DNA of 64,000 bases from Heyndrickxia camelliae (lineage in GTDB: Bacteria > Bacillota > Bacilli > Bacillales > Bacillaceae_C): the NCBI RefSeq assembly GCF_002844575.1, contig NZ_PIQO01000013.1, forward strand, positions 62,001-126,000, read 5' to 3'. Shown here piece after piece: positions 16,870 through 24,929 of the stretch. The position numbers and the translations under genes were made by a program. Position 1 is the stretch's first letter; the number at the start of each line of letters is the position of its first letter. The notes beneath the pieces are model-generated. The model was not told the origin of the DNA. It worked only from the letters and a program-made list of their open reading frames with translations, and ran no database searches.

Positions 16870-16892
16870 CTATGCCCAGAAAGCGAGGTGAT

Positions 16893-17255
16893 ATGATGCC
16901 AAGAAAACCAAAACGACCATGCAGTACACCAGGCTGTCCCAACTTAACCGATGGCCAGTACTGTGAAGACCATCGAGTAGAAGAGCGTAGGCGCTATGAC
17001 AAGTACCAACGGTCAAGTGATGTTAATAAAAAGTATGGCAGAGCCTGGAAAAGAATCCGTGACAGATATGTACGAGAACATCCCCTGTGTGAGATGTGTA
17101 AGGAGGACGGACGACTAACTCCTACCGATGAAGTGCATCACATCCTCCCTGTTTCTCAAGGTGGTACACACGATAAAAGTAATTTGATGTCCTTATGTAA
17201 ATCCTGTCACAACAAGATTCATTTAGAACTCGGTGATCGACAGATTCGTAGCTGA
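16893..17255 (+). CDS. HNH endonuclease of the packaging module
   Basis: 120 aa. CSTPGCPNLTDGQYCEDH forms an N-terminal zinc site. The HNH core is HPLCEMCKEDGRLTPTDEVHHILPVSQGGTHDKSNLMSLCKSCHNKIH, with the HH pair, N and the final H. In HK97-type phages this gene sits just before the terminase genes and helps terminase cut cos. GAGGTG before 16893 sets the start; an ATG three bases later is equally possible. Confidence 0.9.
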   Translation: MMPRKPKRPCSTPGCPNLTDGQYCEDHRVEERRRYDKYQRSSDVNKKYGRAWKRIRDRYVREHPLCEMCKEDGRLTPTDEVHHILPVSQGGTHDKSNLMSLCKSCHNKIHLELGDRQIRS

Positions 17256-17373
17256 GCCAAGGGGGAGGTCAAATCTCCAGACCTTTTATGGCGGACAACG
17301 GCCTGGGGCTTGGCGTGTAAAAATCAGAAATCAAAGGGGGTATTAAAGACTTTTAGGAAAGTGGGGTGAAAAC
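17256..17373 (+). other. Intergenic DNA between HNH and terminase, candidate cos region
   Basis: 118 bp, GC-richer than its surroundings, with the run GGCGGACAACGGCCTGGGG near 17292. Its position between the HNH gene and the small terminase gene is where cos sites lie in many HNH-carrying phages. Sequence alone cannot show the cut. Confidence 0.25.
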
Positions 17374-17913
17374 ATGGCGAAAGACGGTACAGCAAGAGGC
17401 GGTCAGCGTGTTGGTGCAGGAAGAAAATCAAAGGCTCTAACCGACAAAATTGCTGATGGCAGATTAAATGGTGCCATGATCCTGCCAGAGCCAACGGAAA
17501 TAGAAGGTGCAGATGTTCCTCCTGTAAAAAATTATTTAAAGGCTACTCAGAAAAATGGCAAAGACCTCTGTGCAGAAGATATTTATATCGAAACTTACAA
17601 GTGGCTGAAAGATCGTGGCTGCGAAATGTTAGTAAACAACCAGCTAATCGAGCAGTATGCCATGAGTGTTTCTCGTTGGATTCAGTGTGAAGAGTGCATT
17701 TCAGAATATGGCTTTCTTGCCAAGCATCCAACCACTTCCGCTGCCATCGCATCACCTTATGTTGCGATGAGTCGTGAATACATGAAACAGGTCAACCAGT
17801 GTTGGTATCAGATTTACCAGATTGTGAAGGAAAACTGCTCTGTGGAGTTCGGTGGAAGAAGTCCACAAGACGATTTGATGGAGCGGTTATTATCTGCTCG
17901 GAAAGGAAAATAA
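17374..17913 (+). CDS. P27-family terminase small subunit
   Basis: 179 aa. The N-terminus ARGGQRVGAGRKSKALTDKIADG is the basic start typical of P27-type small terminases, followed by a helical domain (DIYIETYKWLKDRGCEMLVNNQLIEQYA) that binds the packaging site. It lies next to HNH but is separated from the large subunit gene by 5.4 kb of metK and methyltransferase genes. Confidence 0.8.
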   Translation: MAKDGTARGGQRVGAGRKSKALTDKIADGRLNGAMILPEPTEIEGADVPPVKNYLKATQKNGKDLCAEDIYIETYKWLKDRGCEMLVNNQLIEQYAMSVSRWIQCEECISEYGFLAKHPTTSAAIASPYVAMSREYMKQVNQCWYQIYQIVKENCSVEFGGRSPQDDLMERLLSARKGK

Positions 17914-17914
17914 A

Positions 17915-19078
17915 ATGAAAAAATATAGAACGTGTGAAAGTGTATGCAAAGGTCATCCCGATAAATTATGTGACCTTATTTCAGATAGCATCTTAGATGC
18001 GTGTTTAAGAAAAGATAAATCCTCTCGTGTTGCTTGCGAGGTGATGGCTACCAAAGGACACATCATTGTTGCCGGTGAGATTACCTGCTCAAAGAGAATT
18101 GATATCAGAGGTGTTGTTCGCCGTGTTCTGACGGATGTGGGCTACAATCCTAGAAAGTTTTTAGTCTTTGTCTATGTCCATCAGCAAAGTAAAGATATCG
18201 CAGGTGGTGTAGATAAGGCTTTGGAATCTCGTGAGGGTGATACGTCATGGTATTCCATGTTAGGAGCGGGTGACCAAGGCACCGTTTATGGCTATGCCAC
18301 CAATGAAACCAGTGAGAAACTACCTCTCCCCTTAGTCTTATCCCATGCCATTTGCGAAAAGCTAGATAAGGTGATGAAGAATGGCGTGATTAAAGATATT
18401 GGCCCAGATGGTAAGGCTCAAGTGACGGTGGAATATGAAGGTGACAAACCAAAACGAATTAAGACCATCGTTGTCTCCGTTCAACACAGTGCAGATAAAG
18501 ATTTAGATGTTTTAAGAAATGAAGTCATTGCTCAGGTGCTGTGGCCAGTCTTTGAAAAATATCCATTTGACGATGAGACTGAGATCCTCATCAATCCAAG
18601 TGGACGATTTGTCGAAGGCGGACCAGCTGCAGATACCGGACTGACGGGAAGAAAAATCATGGTTGATACCTATGGTGGACTCGCCGCTCATGGTGGCGGT
18701 GCATTTTCAGGAAAAGACCCGACAAAAGTTGACCGCAGTGGTGCCTACATGGCGAGGGCAATTGCAAAGAATATTGTTCGATGTGGTTTTGCTAAGCGAT
18801 GTCAGGTTGCGATTTCCTATGCCATTGGAAAAGCAGATCCGGTTGCTCTTGAGATTGATACCTTTGGAACAGGCACGGTGGAAGAAAGTATCCTTTGTCG
18901 TGCAGTGCTAGATGTATTCAATCTAAGACCTGCAGCCATTATCGAAAAGCTAAAACTGACGGATGTTATTTATGCAGATACAGCTACTTACGGTCATTTC
19001 AGATATGGCTTAAGCACGTGGGAGTTTCTAGATTGCTATACAGAACTAAGGGAGGCGGTAAACAAATATGTTGATTGA
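17915..19078 (+). CDS. metK: Phage-encoded S-adenosylmethionine synthetase
   Basis: 387 aa, standard MetK length. CESVCKGHPDKLCDLISD holds the ATP-binding GHPDK, and GAGDQGTVYGYATNET holds the conserved GAGDQG. NPSGRFVEGGPAADTGLTGRK and YGGLAAHGGGAFSGKDPTKVDRS complete the family signatures. It makes AdoMet from methionine and ATP. It starts 1 nt after the small terminase stop and overlaps the next methyltransferase by 11 nt, so a link to phage DNA methylation is strongly suggested: extra SAM for the two downstream enzymes. Confidence 0.95.
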   Translation: MKKYRTCESVCKGHPDKLCDLISDSILDACLRKDKSSRVACEVMATKGHIIVAGEITCSKRIDIRGVVRRVLTDVGYNPRKFLVFVYVHQQSKDIAGGVDKALESREGDTSWYSMLGAGDQGTVYGYATNETSEKLPLPLVLSHAICEKLDKVMKNGVIKDIGPDGKAQVTVEYEGDKPKRIKTIVVSVQHSADKDLDVLRNEVIAQVLWPVFEKYPFDDETEILINPSGRFVEGGPAADTGLTGRKIMVDTYGGLAAHGGGAFSGKDPTKVDRSGAYMARAIAKNIVRCGFAKRCQVAISYAIGKADPVALEIDTFGTGTVEESILCRAVLDVFNLRPAAIIEKLKLTDVIYADTATYGHFRYGLSTWEFLDCYTELREAVNKYVD

Positions 19079-20303
19079 AAAGAAGAACACAAAAGACCTC
19101 ATCCCTGCAACATACAATCCTCGTAAAGATTTAAAACCCGGTGATGCAGAATACGATAAATTAAAACGCTCCATTGAACAATTTGGTTATGTAGAGCCGG
19201 TTATCTGGAATAAGATGACCGGACATGTTGTTGGTGGGCATCAAAGACTAAAGGTTCTCATGGATATGGGCATCACAGAAGTTGAGTGTGTCATCATTGA
19301 AATGGATGAAGAGAAAGAGAAAGCACTCAACATCGCACTCAATAAAATCAGCGGTGATTGGGACAAGGATAAACTGGCCCTTTTAATTTCAGATTTACAA
19401 GGTGTAGATTTTGATGTTTCCCTAACTGGATTTGACCCTAAAGAACTGGATGACTTATTCAAGGACACATTGAAAGACGGTATCCACGATGATGACTTTG
19501 ATGTGGAGACAGAACTAAAAAAGCCTGCCATCAGCAAGCTTGGTGACATATGGACGCTTGGCAGACACAGGCTTATCTGTGGTGATTCTACCAAGAAAGA
19601 AACCTATGATGTGCTGATGAATAAAAAGAAGGCAAACTTGTGCGTAACAGATCCTCCCTACAATGTGAATTATGAAGGTGCTGCAGGGAAAATCAAAAAT
19701 GACCATATGGCAAATGATGCCTTCTACCAGTTCCTCTTAGATGCCTTTATCAATATCGAAGAAGTTCTGGCAGACGATGCCTCCATCTATGTATTCCATG
19801 CCGACACCGAAGGGTTTAATTTTAGAAAAGCCTTCTCAGATGCCGGTTTTTATTTGTCTGGCTGTTGTATCTGGAAAAAGGACTCTCTTGTACTGGGGCG
19901 TTCTCCTTATCAATGGCAGCACGAACCTGTGCTGTTTGGCTGGAAGAAGAAGGGCAAGCATCAGTGGTATACGGGCAGGAAAGAAACCACCATCTGGGAA
20001 TTTGATAAGCCGAAGAGAAATGGAGACCATCCTACGATGAAACCCATTCCTCTGCTCGCCTATCCGATTTTGAACTCCTCGATGACTAACACCATTGTGC
20101 TAGATCCTTTTGGCGGCAGTGGTAGTACCTTAATTGCTTGTGAACAATCAGAGCGCATTTGCTACACGGCAGAATTAGATGAGAAGTTTTGCGATGTCAT
20201 TATCAAACGCTACATTGAACAGGTCGGTTCCTCTACCGAAGTCAGCGTTCAAAGGGATGGACTAAGTTACAACTATGATGAACTGGAGGTTGCTGATGGT
20301 TAA
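19068..20303 (+). CDS. ParB-domain DNA methyltransferase (N6-adenine/N4-cytosine)
   Basis: 411 aa. Residues 1-100 are ParB/sulfiredoxin-like (SIEQFGYVEPVIWNKMTGHVVGGHQRLKVLMDMG). From about 165, the sequence HRLICGDSTKKE leads into the MTase core with VTDPPYNVNYEG (catalytic DPPY) followed by VLDPFGGSGSTLIACE (SAM motif), the beta-class order. No partner nuclease is adjacent, so it is likely an orphan enzyme that modifies phage DNA against host restriction. It is coupled to metK and to the following MTase by short overlaps. Confidence 0.9.
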   Translation: MLIEKKNTKDLIPATYNPRKDLKPGDAEYDKLKRSIEQFGYVEPVIWNKMTGHVVGGHQRLKVLMDMGITEVECVIIEMDEEKEKALNIALNKISGDWDKDKLALLISDLQGVDFDVSLTGFDPKELDDLFKDTLKDGIHDDDFDVETELKKPAISKLGDIWTLGRHRLICGDSTKKETYDVLMNKKKANLCVTDPPYNVNYEGAAGKIKNDHMANDAFYQFLLDAFINIEEVLADDASIYVFHADTEGFNFRKAFSDAGFYLSGCCIWKKDSLVLGRSPYQWQHEPVLFGWKKKGKHQWYTGRKETTIWEFDKPKRNGDHPTMKPIPLLAYPILNSSMTNTIVLDPFGGSGSTLIACEQSERICYTAELDEKFCDVIIKRYIEQVGSSTEVSVQRDGLSYNYDELEVADG

Positions 20304-22032
20304 ACTAACCCTTGGCAGTCTTTTTGATGGTTCAGGTGGTTTTCCTTTAGGCGGTTTAATTTCTGGTATTACCCCAGTATGGGCATCGGAGATTGAACCG
20401 TTTCCTATTAGGGTCACAACGAAAAGGCTGCCTTTTATAAAACATTACGGCGATATTTCAACCATGGATGGCAGTAAGATAGAACCGGTAGATATTATTA
20501 CTTTTGGCTCACCTTGTCAGGATTTATCCATAGCAGGTAAGCGTGATGGCTTGGATGGTAAACGTTCAAGTCTTTTTTATGAGGCCATCCGAATTGTAAA
20601 AGAAATGAGGTGTGCTACAGATGGCAAAAAACCAAGATATATTGTCTGGGAAAACGTCCCTGGAGCCTTCTCATCAAATAAAGGAGAAGATTTCAGATGT
20701 GTCCTTGAAGGCATCTGCCACATCAAGGATGAAACCTTATCAGTTCCTAAGATTGATAAGTGGAAACAAGCAGGAACTATTGTGGGAGATCATTTCTCCC
20801 TTGCCTGGCGAGTGCTTGACGCTCAATACTGGGGAGTTCCCCAACGAAGAAAACGCATCTTCCTTGTCGCAGATTTTGCAGGTGGGGGTGTCGGAGAAAT
20901 ACTATTTAAGTCAGAAGGCTTGTCTGGGTATTCTAAAAAGAGCATCCGCTCGTGGCAAGGAACTGCCAGCAACTTTGCAGACAGCATTGGAGCGACAGGC
21001 ACAATCTGCTTAAATGACCAAGGCGGAGAACGCATGGATGTGACAACAGATATCACTTGCACTTTGAGGGCGAAATCAAATCATCCGCCTTGTATCATTG
21101 ACTCTGCAGTTTTTGATAATCATGGAAAGGATACACGTTTTACTGGGCCAATCGATGTTGCACCAACGATTTCTGCGACCTATGGAACAGGAGGCAACAA
21201 TCAACCATTTGTTGTGGAGAATTCTAAGACTTATGATGTGCGATTTACCTCGGAAGGAACTGTAAATGCCCGTTCTAATGTTTACGAGAGTGATACGGCA
21301 AGAACGATTGATACGTCGGGTAATGCACCGGACAGCAATCAAGGTGGTATTGCAGTGGTGGAATCTTATGGCTTACAAGGTTCTATAATAGGACGGGCAG
21401 ATAAGAATGGACCTCAAGGTGATGGTGTGAATGAGGAGCTTAGTTTCACTTTAAATACCGTAGATAAACACGCTGTGGTATATGCCATTGATAGAGAGTC
21501 ATTTAACTGCGGTCAAAACTATGCTAGAAACCTAGGAATTACTGAAGACGGAATTAATTCCACACTAAAGGCACAAGGCCCTAGTGCTGTTGCAACTCCT
21601 ACCTATTCATCCAGTAAGGCATCATTTTTTACAGATGCCAAAGAGGAACTTGCCAATACGCTGGTTGCTACCGACTACAAAGATCCGCCACTTATCAATG
21701 ATAATGACGGGATAGATTATACGGTGAGAAGACTAACTCCAACTGAGTGTGCAAGACTGCAAGGTTTTCCAGATTGGTGGTGCAGTGATTTAGGCATAGA
21801 GAACCCAACGATGGATGACCTTCGGATTTGGTATGACATCTTTGAAACATTCCGTAAAGCGACAGGAGCTTATTCCAAATCTAAGACACTAAAGCAAATC
21901 ACGAAGTGGCTTAAAAACCCTCATTCAGATTCTGCAGAATATAAGATGTGGGGTAATGGAGTAGCCTTGCCCAATGTATGTTTTGTCCTATCGGGCATTG
22001 TTTGGTTTACACAATTAGAAGTGAAATCTTAA
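20296..22032 (+). CDS. Phage DNA (cytosine-5)-methyltransferase with long repetitive central domain
   Basis: 578 aa. Motif I LTLGSLFDGSGGFPLGG, motif IV TFGSPCQDLSIAG with the catalytic Cys, motif VI VWENVPGAFSSN, motif VIII PQRRKRIFLVADF, and at the far end ECARLQGFPDWW and GNGVALP. Between motifs VIII and IX lie about 240 residues with repeated T-rich units (ITCTLRAKSNHPP, APTISATYGTGGNNQPF, ARTIDTSG, SFTLNTVDKHA, NSTLKAQGPSA, ANTLVATDYKDPP), perhaps several target-recognition modules. TGGAGGT places the start at 20296. Confidence 0.9.
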   Translation: MVKLTLGSLFDGSGGFPLGGLISGITPVWASEIEPFPIRVTTKRLPFIKHYGDISTMDGSKIEPVDIITFGSPCQDLSIAGKRDGLDGKRSSLFYEAIRIVKEMRCATDGKKPRYIVWENVPGAFSSNKGEDFRCVLEGICHIKDETLSVPKIDKWKQAGTIVGDHFSLAWRVLDAQYWGVPQRRKRIFLVADFAGGGVGEILFKSEGLSGYSKKSIRSWQGTASNFADSIGATGTICLNDQGGERMDVTTDITCTLRAKSNHPPCIIDSAVFDNHGKDTRFTGPIDVAPTISATYGTGGNNQPFVVENSKTYDVRFTSEGTVNARSNVYESDTARTIDTSGNAPDSNQGGIAVVESYGLQGSIIGRADKNGPQGDGVNEELSFTLNTVDKHAVVYAIDRESFNCGQNYARNLGITEDGINSTLKAQGPSAVATPTYSSSKASFFTDAKEELANTLVATDYKDPPLINDNDGIDYTVRRLTPTECARLQGFPDWWCSDLGIENPTMDDLRIWYDIFETFRKATGAYSKSKTLKQITKWLKNPHSDSAEYKMWGNGVALPNVCFVLSGIVWFTQLEVKS

Positions 22033-22063
22033 GTCTCATTTCTACACCTAAAAAGCGAGAAAT

Positions 22064-22099
22064 AGCTTGCTATAGTAGTGGTTTAGAGTGATATATGTA
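22064..22099 (+). promoter_or_regulatory. Promoter-like phage element, copy 1
   Basis: AGCTTGCTAT, 8 variable bases, then TTTAGAGTGATATATGTA. The same two blocks at the same spacing recur at 46207-46242 before the serine recombinase. The spacing from TTGCTA to TATGTA is 21 bp, which does not suit the host vegetative sigma, so a phage factor may read it. Confidence 0.5.
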
Positions 22100-22126
22100 C
22101 ATACCAAAACAAAGGAGGTTTTGTAC

Positions 22127-22819
22127 ATGGTCATTAAATATAACGTAACAGGAGCAGACCGAAAAAGGCTAGTTACAACACTGAGCAAGATTACAGGTGT
22201 GAAAGCAAAGTATCTAGGAATGCCTAGCATGGCTTATGAGGTGGGGGATTTTATCATCGACAAGAATGGAACACTTGAACTGACTGGCAAGGCAGAAAGC
22301 GAAAAAATCGAAAGTGTGGCCGAGTGTTTAGCAAGCGAGGGCTTTACCCCAGATGAAGAAACTAAGGCCACAGCGAGCGCACAAACGGCGGACAGAGGAA
22401 CATTTGGTCTTTGTATCTCCATGCCAAGAAGTAGCTTTACTGAAACGGCACTAGATAACGTAAAGGCAATCATTCAGGTAAAAGGCGAACTGATTCGTCA
22501 CGCTTTGCAGCTAGATGATTTACCGATTGAGATTACAGAAGACCAAGTCTCATTTCCTTGGTTTGAAGAGATGCCTTCACCAGAAGAGGTACAAGCGTAT
22601 ACCCACTTTATTTCAGCACTTTGTGAGATGGCAAGGAATCAAAAACGCATCACGGTAAAAGAAAAGGAAACTCCGAATGAGAAATATGCATTCCGATGCT
22701 TTTTACTGCGCCTTGGCTTTATCGGAAAAGAACATAAGGAAGAACGGAAAATACTGCTTAGAAACCTAACAGGTTCATCGGCATTTAAAGGAGGAGGTAA
22801 AAATGAGGATAATCAGTAA
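22127..22819 (+). CDS. Conserved phage protein of unknown function
   Basis: 230 aa. It begins MVIKYNVTGADRKRLVTTLSKITGVKAKYLG. The middle is acidic (ITEDQVSFPWFEEMPSPEEVQAYTHF) and the C-terminus basic. Homologues between methyltransferase and terminase genes of Bacillota phages are often labelled virulence-related, without a known activity. AAAGGAGG (22111-22118) sets the start at 22127. Copy 1 of the promoter-like element lies just upstream. Confidence 0.6.
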   Translation: MVIKYNVTGADRKRLVTTLSKITGVKAKYLGMPSMAYEVGDFIIDKNGTLELTGKAESEKIESVAECLASEGFTPDEETKATASAQTADRGTFGLCISMPRSSFTETALDNVKAIIQVKGELIRHALQLDDLPIEITEDQVSFPWFEEMPSPEEVQAYTHFISALCEMARNQKRITVKEKETPNEKYAFRCFLLRLGFIGKEHKEERKILLRNLTGSSAFKGGGKNEDNQ

Positions 22820-23033
22820 AGAAAAACTACATCATCTTCGTGAAAAGTACCCTGTAGGATGCCGTGTAGAACTATTAAGGATGGATGATATTCAAGCACC
22901 AGTGATTGGAACAAAAGGAACAGTAATAGGAGTTGATGATATCGGCTCAATCATGGTGTCTTGGGACACAGGGTCTAGTTTATCCGTTGTTTTTGGAGAA
23001 GACCTTTGCAGGAGGATTGACGATGACAGATAA
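22803..23033 (+). CDS. DUF4314 protein
   Basis: 76 aa. KYPVGCRVELLRMDDIQAPVIGTKGTVIGVDDIGSIMVSWDTGSSLSVVFGEDLCRRI is a small SH3-like beta barrel annotated DUF4314 in phages and conjugative elements. AAAGGAGGTAAAA precedes the ATG. It overlaps both neighbours. Role unknown. Confidence 0.75.
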   Translation: MRIISKEKLHHLREKYPVGCRVELLRMDDIQAPVIGTKGTVIGVDDIGSIMVSWDTGSSLSVVFGEDLCRRIDDDR

Positions 23034-23202
23034 GATAAAAGAGCAGATTATTGCCATTCGAGATACAGGCCTTACCAATATGTTTGATGTGAACGCAGTC
23101 CAAAGAATCGCAGATGAGATGGAATTTTATGAGCTGGTCATTTTTCTTGAAGAAGAAAAAGCCAAGTATGTGAAGTTCATTTTAAACGGTGATGAAGATT
23201 AA
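23023..23202 (+). CDS. DUF5049-type small protein
   Basis: 59 aa: MTDKIKEQIIAIRDTGLTNMFDVNAVQRIADEMEFYELVIFLEEEKAKYVKFIL. The start at 23023 follows GCAGGAGGATTG and overlaps the DUF4314 gene by 11 nt. The DUF4314-DUF5049 pair is common just before large terminase genes. Function unknown. Confidence 0.75.
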   Translation: MTDKIKEQIIAIRDTGLTNMFDVNAVQRIADEMEFYELVIFLEEEKAKYVKFILNGDED

Positions 23203-23233
23203 ATCATAAACAAATTCAATAGTATAGGGATTT

Positions 23234-23284
23234 GAGCGTGCAGACGCTCTTTCTCTCGTCATACAGCTTAAGGCTGTATTTTTT
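23234..23284 (+). terminator. Tandem hairpins/intrinsic terminator before the large terminase
   Basis: GAGCGT-GCAG-ACGCTC (23234-23249) with TTTCTCT, then ATACAGC-TTAAG-GCTGTAT (23261-23279) with six T. The second is a good terminator. Confidence 0.6.
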
Positions 23285-23303
23285 ATGCTCATTTTGAAGG
23301 GAG

Positions 23304-24914
23304 GTGACCGCAATTAGAAAGCTCAAGAAATATAAACCGACACCTTTTATGGCAAAGGACTCTATCTACGATAAAGATGCTGCAGATTATGCGGTCAACT
23401 TTATTGAGTGTTTAAGTCATACCAAGGGGAAATGGTCTGGAAAACCATTTGAACTGATTGATTGGCAAGAACAAATTATCAGAGATCTCTTTGGAACACT
23501 GAAACCAGATGGCTATCGGCAGTTTAATACAGCCTATATTGAGATTCCTAAGAAAATGGGGAAATCTGAATTAGCGGCAGCTGTCGCATTACTGCTTACT
23601 TGTGGTGATGGCGAAGAAAGAGCCGAGGTTTATGGATGCGCTGCAGACAGGCAACAGGCGTCCATCGTATTTGAAGTGGCTGCTGATATGGTACGTATGA
23701 GCCCGGCTCTAAGTAAACGAGTTAAAATCTTATCGGCAACAAAGCGGATCATTTTCCAACCGACTAATAGTTTTTATCAAGTGCTTTCAGCAGAGGCTTA
23801 TTCAAAGCATGGTTTTAATATTCATGGTGTTGTTTTTGATGAGCTGCATACGCAGCCCAATAGAAAACTCTTTGATGTCATGACCAAAGGTTCTGGTGAT
23901 GCCAGAACACAGCCCCTATATTTTCTGATCACCACGGCAGGATCTGATACAAAATCAATCTGCTATGAAACCCATCAGAAAGCCAAAGATCTCATGGAGA
24001 AAAGAAAGATTGACCCTACTTTTTATCCGGTTATTTATGGAGCAGATGAGTCAGATGATTGGACCTGTCCAAAGGTGTGGAAAAAAGCGAATCCAAGCCT
24101 TGGCATAACGGTAGGGATTGATAAGGTAAAAGCCGCCTGTGAATCAGCCAAGCAAAACCCTGCAGAAGAGAATGCCTTTAGACAGCTAAGGCTTAATCAG
24201 TGGGTCAAACAAGCGGTTCGCTGGATGCCAATGGACAGGTGGGATAAATGTGCCTTTGCCGTAAATGAAGAGGATTTACTTGGAAGGGTATGCTATGGCG
24301 GACTAGACCTTTCTAGCTCCATTGATATTACTGCCTTTGTATTGGTGTTTCCTCCCCTAGATGAGGATGATAAATACATCATTCTTCCCTACTTTTGGCT
24401 GCCAGAAGAAACTCTAAGTGCCAGGGTCAACCGTGACCATGTTCCCTATGATGTCTGGGAAAAGCAAGGACAGCTTAAAACAACGGAAGGCAATGTGGTC
24501 CATTACGGTTTTATTGAGAAGTTCATCGAAGAACTTGGCGAAAAGTACAATATTCGTGAGATTGCCTTTGACCGTTGGGGAGCCGTACAAATGGTTCAAA
24601 ACCTAGAAGGCATGGGTTTTACTGTTGTCCCCTTTGGTCAAGGATTTAAGGATATGAGTCCACCGACTAAGGAACTGATGAAACTAACGCTAGAAGAAAA
24701 GGTTGCTCATGGTGGGCATCCTGTACTTCGTTGGATGATGGATAACATTTTTGTTCGAACAGACCCGGCAGGCAACATCAAGCCAGACAAGGAAAAATCA
24801 TCAGAAAAGATTGATGGTGCAGTGGCAACGATTATGGCTCTTGATCGAGCGATTCGTTGTGGCAATGATACGAGTGCTTCGGTTTATGACAACCGAGGCA
24901 TTCTCTTTATATGA
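23304..24914 (+). CDS. Phage terminase large subunit
   Basis: About 535 aa. ATPase domain: IEIPKKMGKSELAAAVALL (Walker A region), GVVFDELHTQPN (Walker B), LITTAGSD (coupling motif). C-terminal nuclease domain with GLDLSSSIDITAF and EIAFDRWGAVQMVQNLE. It drives DNA into the prohead. The start is unusual: GTG at 23304 overlaps the only good Shine-Dalgarno (AGGGAGG, 23298-23304), while ATT at 23313 (giving IRKLKKYKPTPF) lies at the ideal 8-nt distance. The true start may be the rare ATT; the reading frame is the same. Confidence 0.92.
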   Translation: MTAIRKLKKYKPTPFMAKDSIYDKDAADYAVNFIECLSHTKGKWSGKPFELIDWQEQIIRDLFGTLKPDGYRQFNTAYIEIPKKMGKSELAAAVALLLTCGDGEERAEVYGCAADRQQASIVFEVAADMVRMSPALSKRVKILSATKRIIFQPTNSFYQVLSAEAYSKHGFNIHGVVFDELHTQPNRKLFDVMTKGSGDARTQPLYFLITTAGSDTKSICYETHQKAKDLMEKRKIDPTFYPVIYGADESDDWTCPKVWKKANPSLGITVGIDKVKAACESAKQNPAEENAFRQLRLNQWVKQAVRWMPMDRWDKCAFAVNEEDLLGRVCYGGLDLSSSIDITAFVLVFPPLDEDDKYIILPYFWLPEETLSARVNRDHVPYDVWEKQGQLKTTEGNVVHYGFIEKFIEELGEKYNIREIAFDRWGAVQMVQNLEGMGFTVVPFGQGFKDMSPPTKELMKLTLEEKVAHGGHPVLRWMMDNIFVRTDPAGNIKPDKEKSSEKIDGAVATIMALDRAIRCGNDTSASVYDNRGILFI

Positions 24915-24929
24915 GGGAGGTGATTGGTT

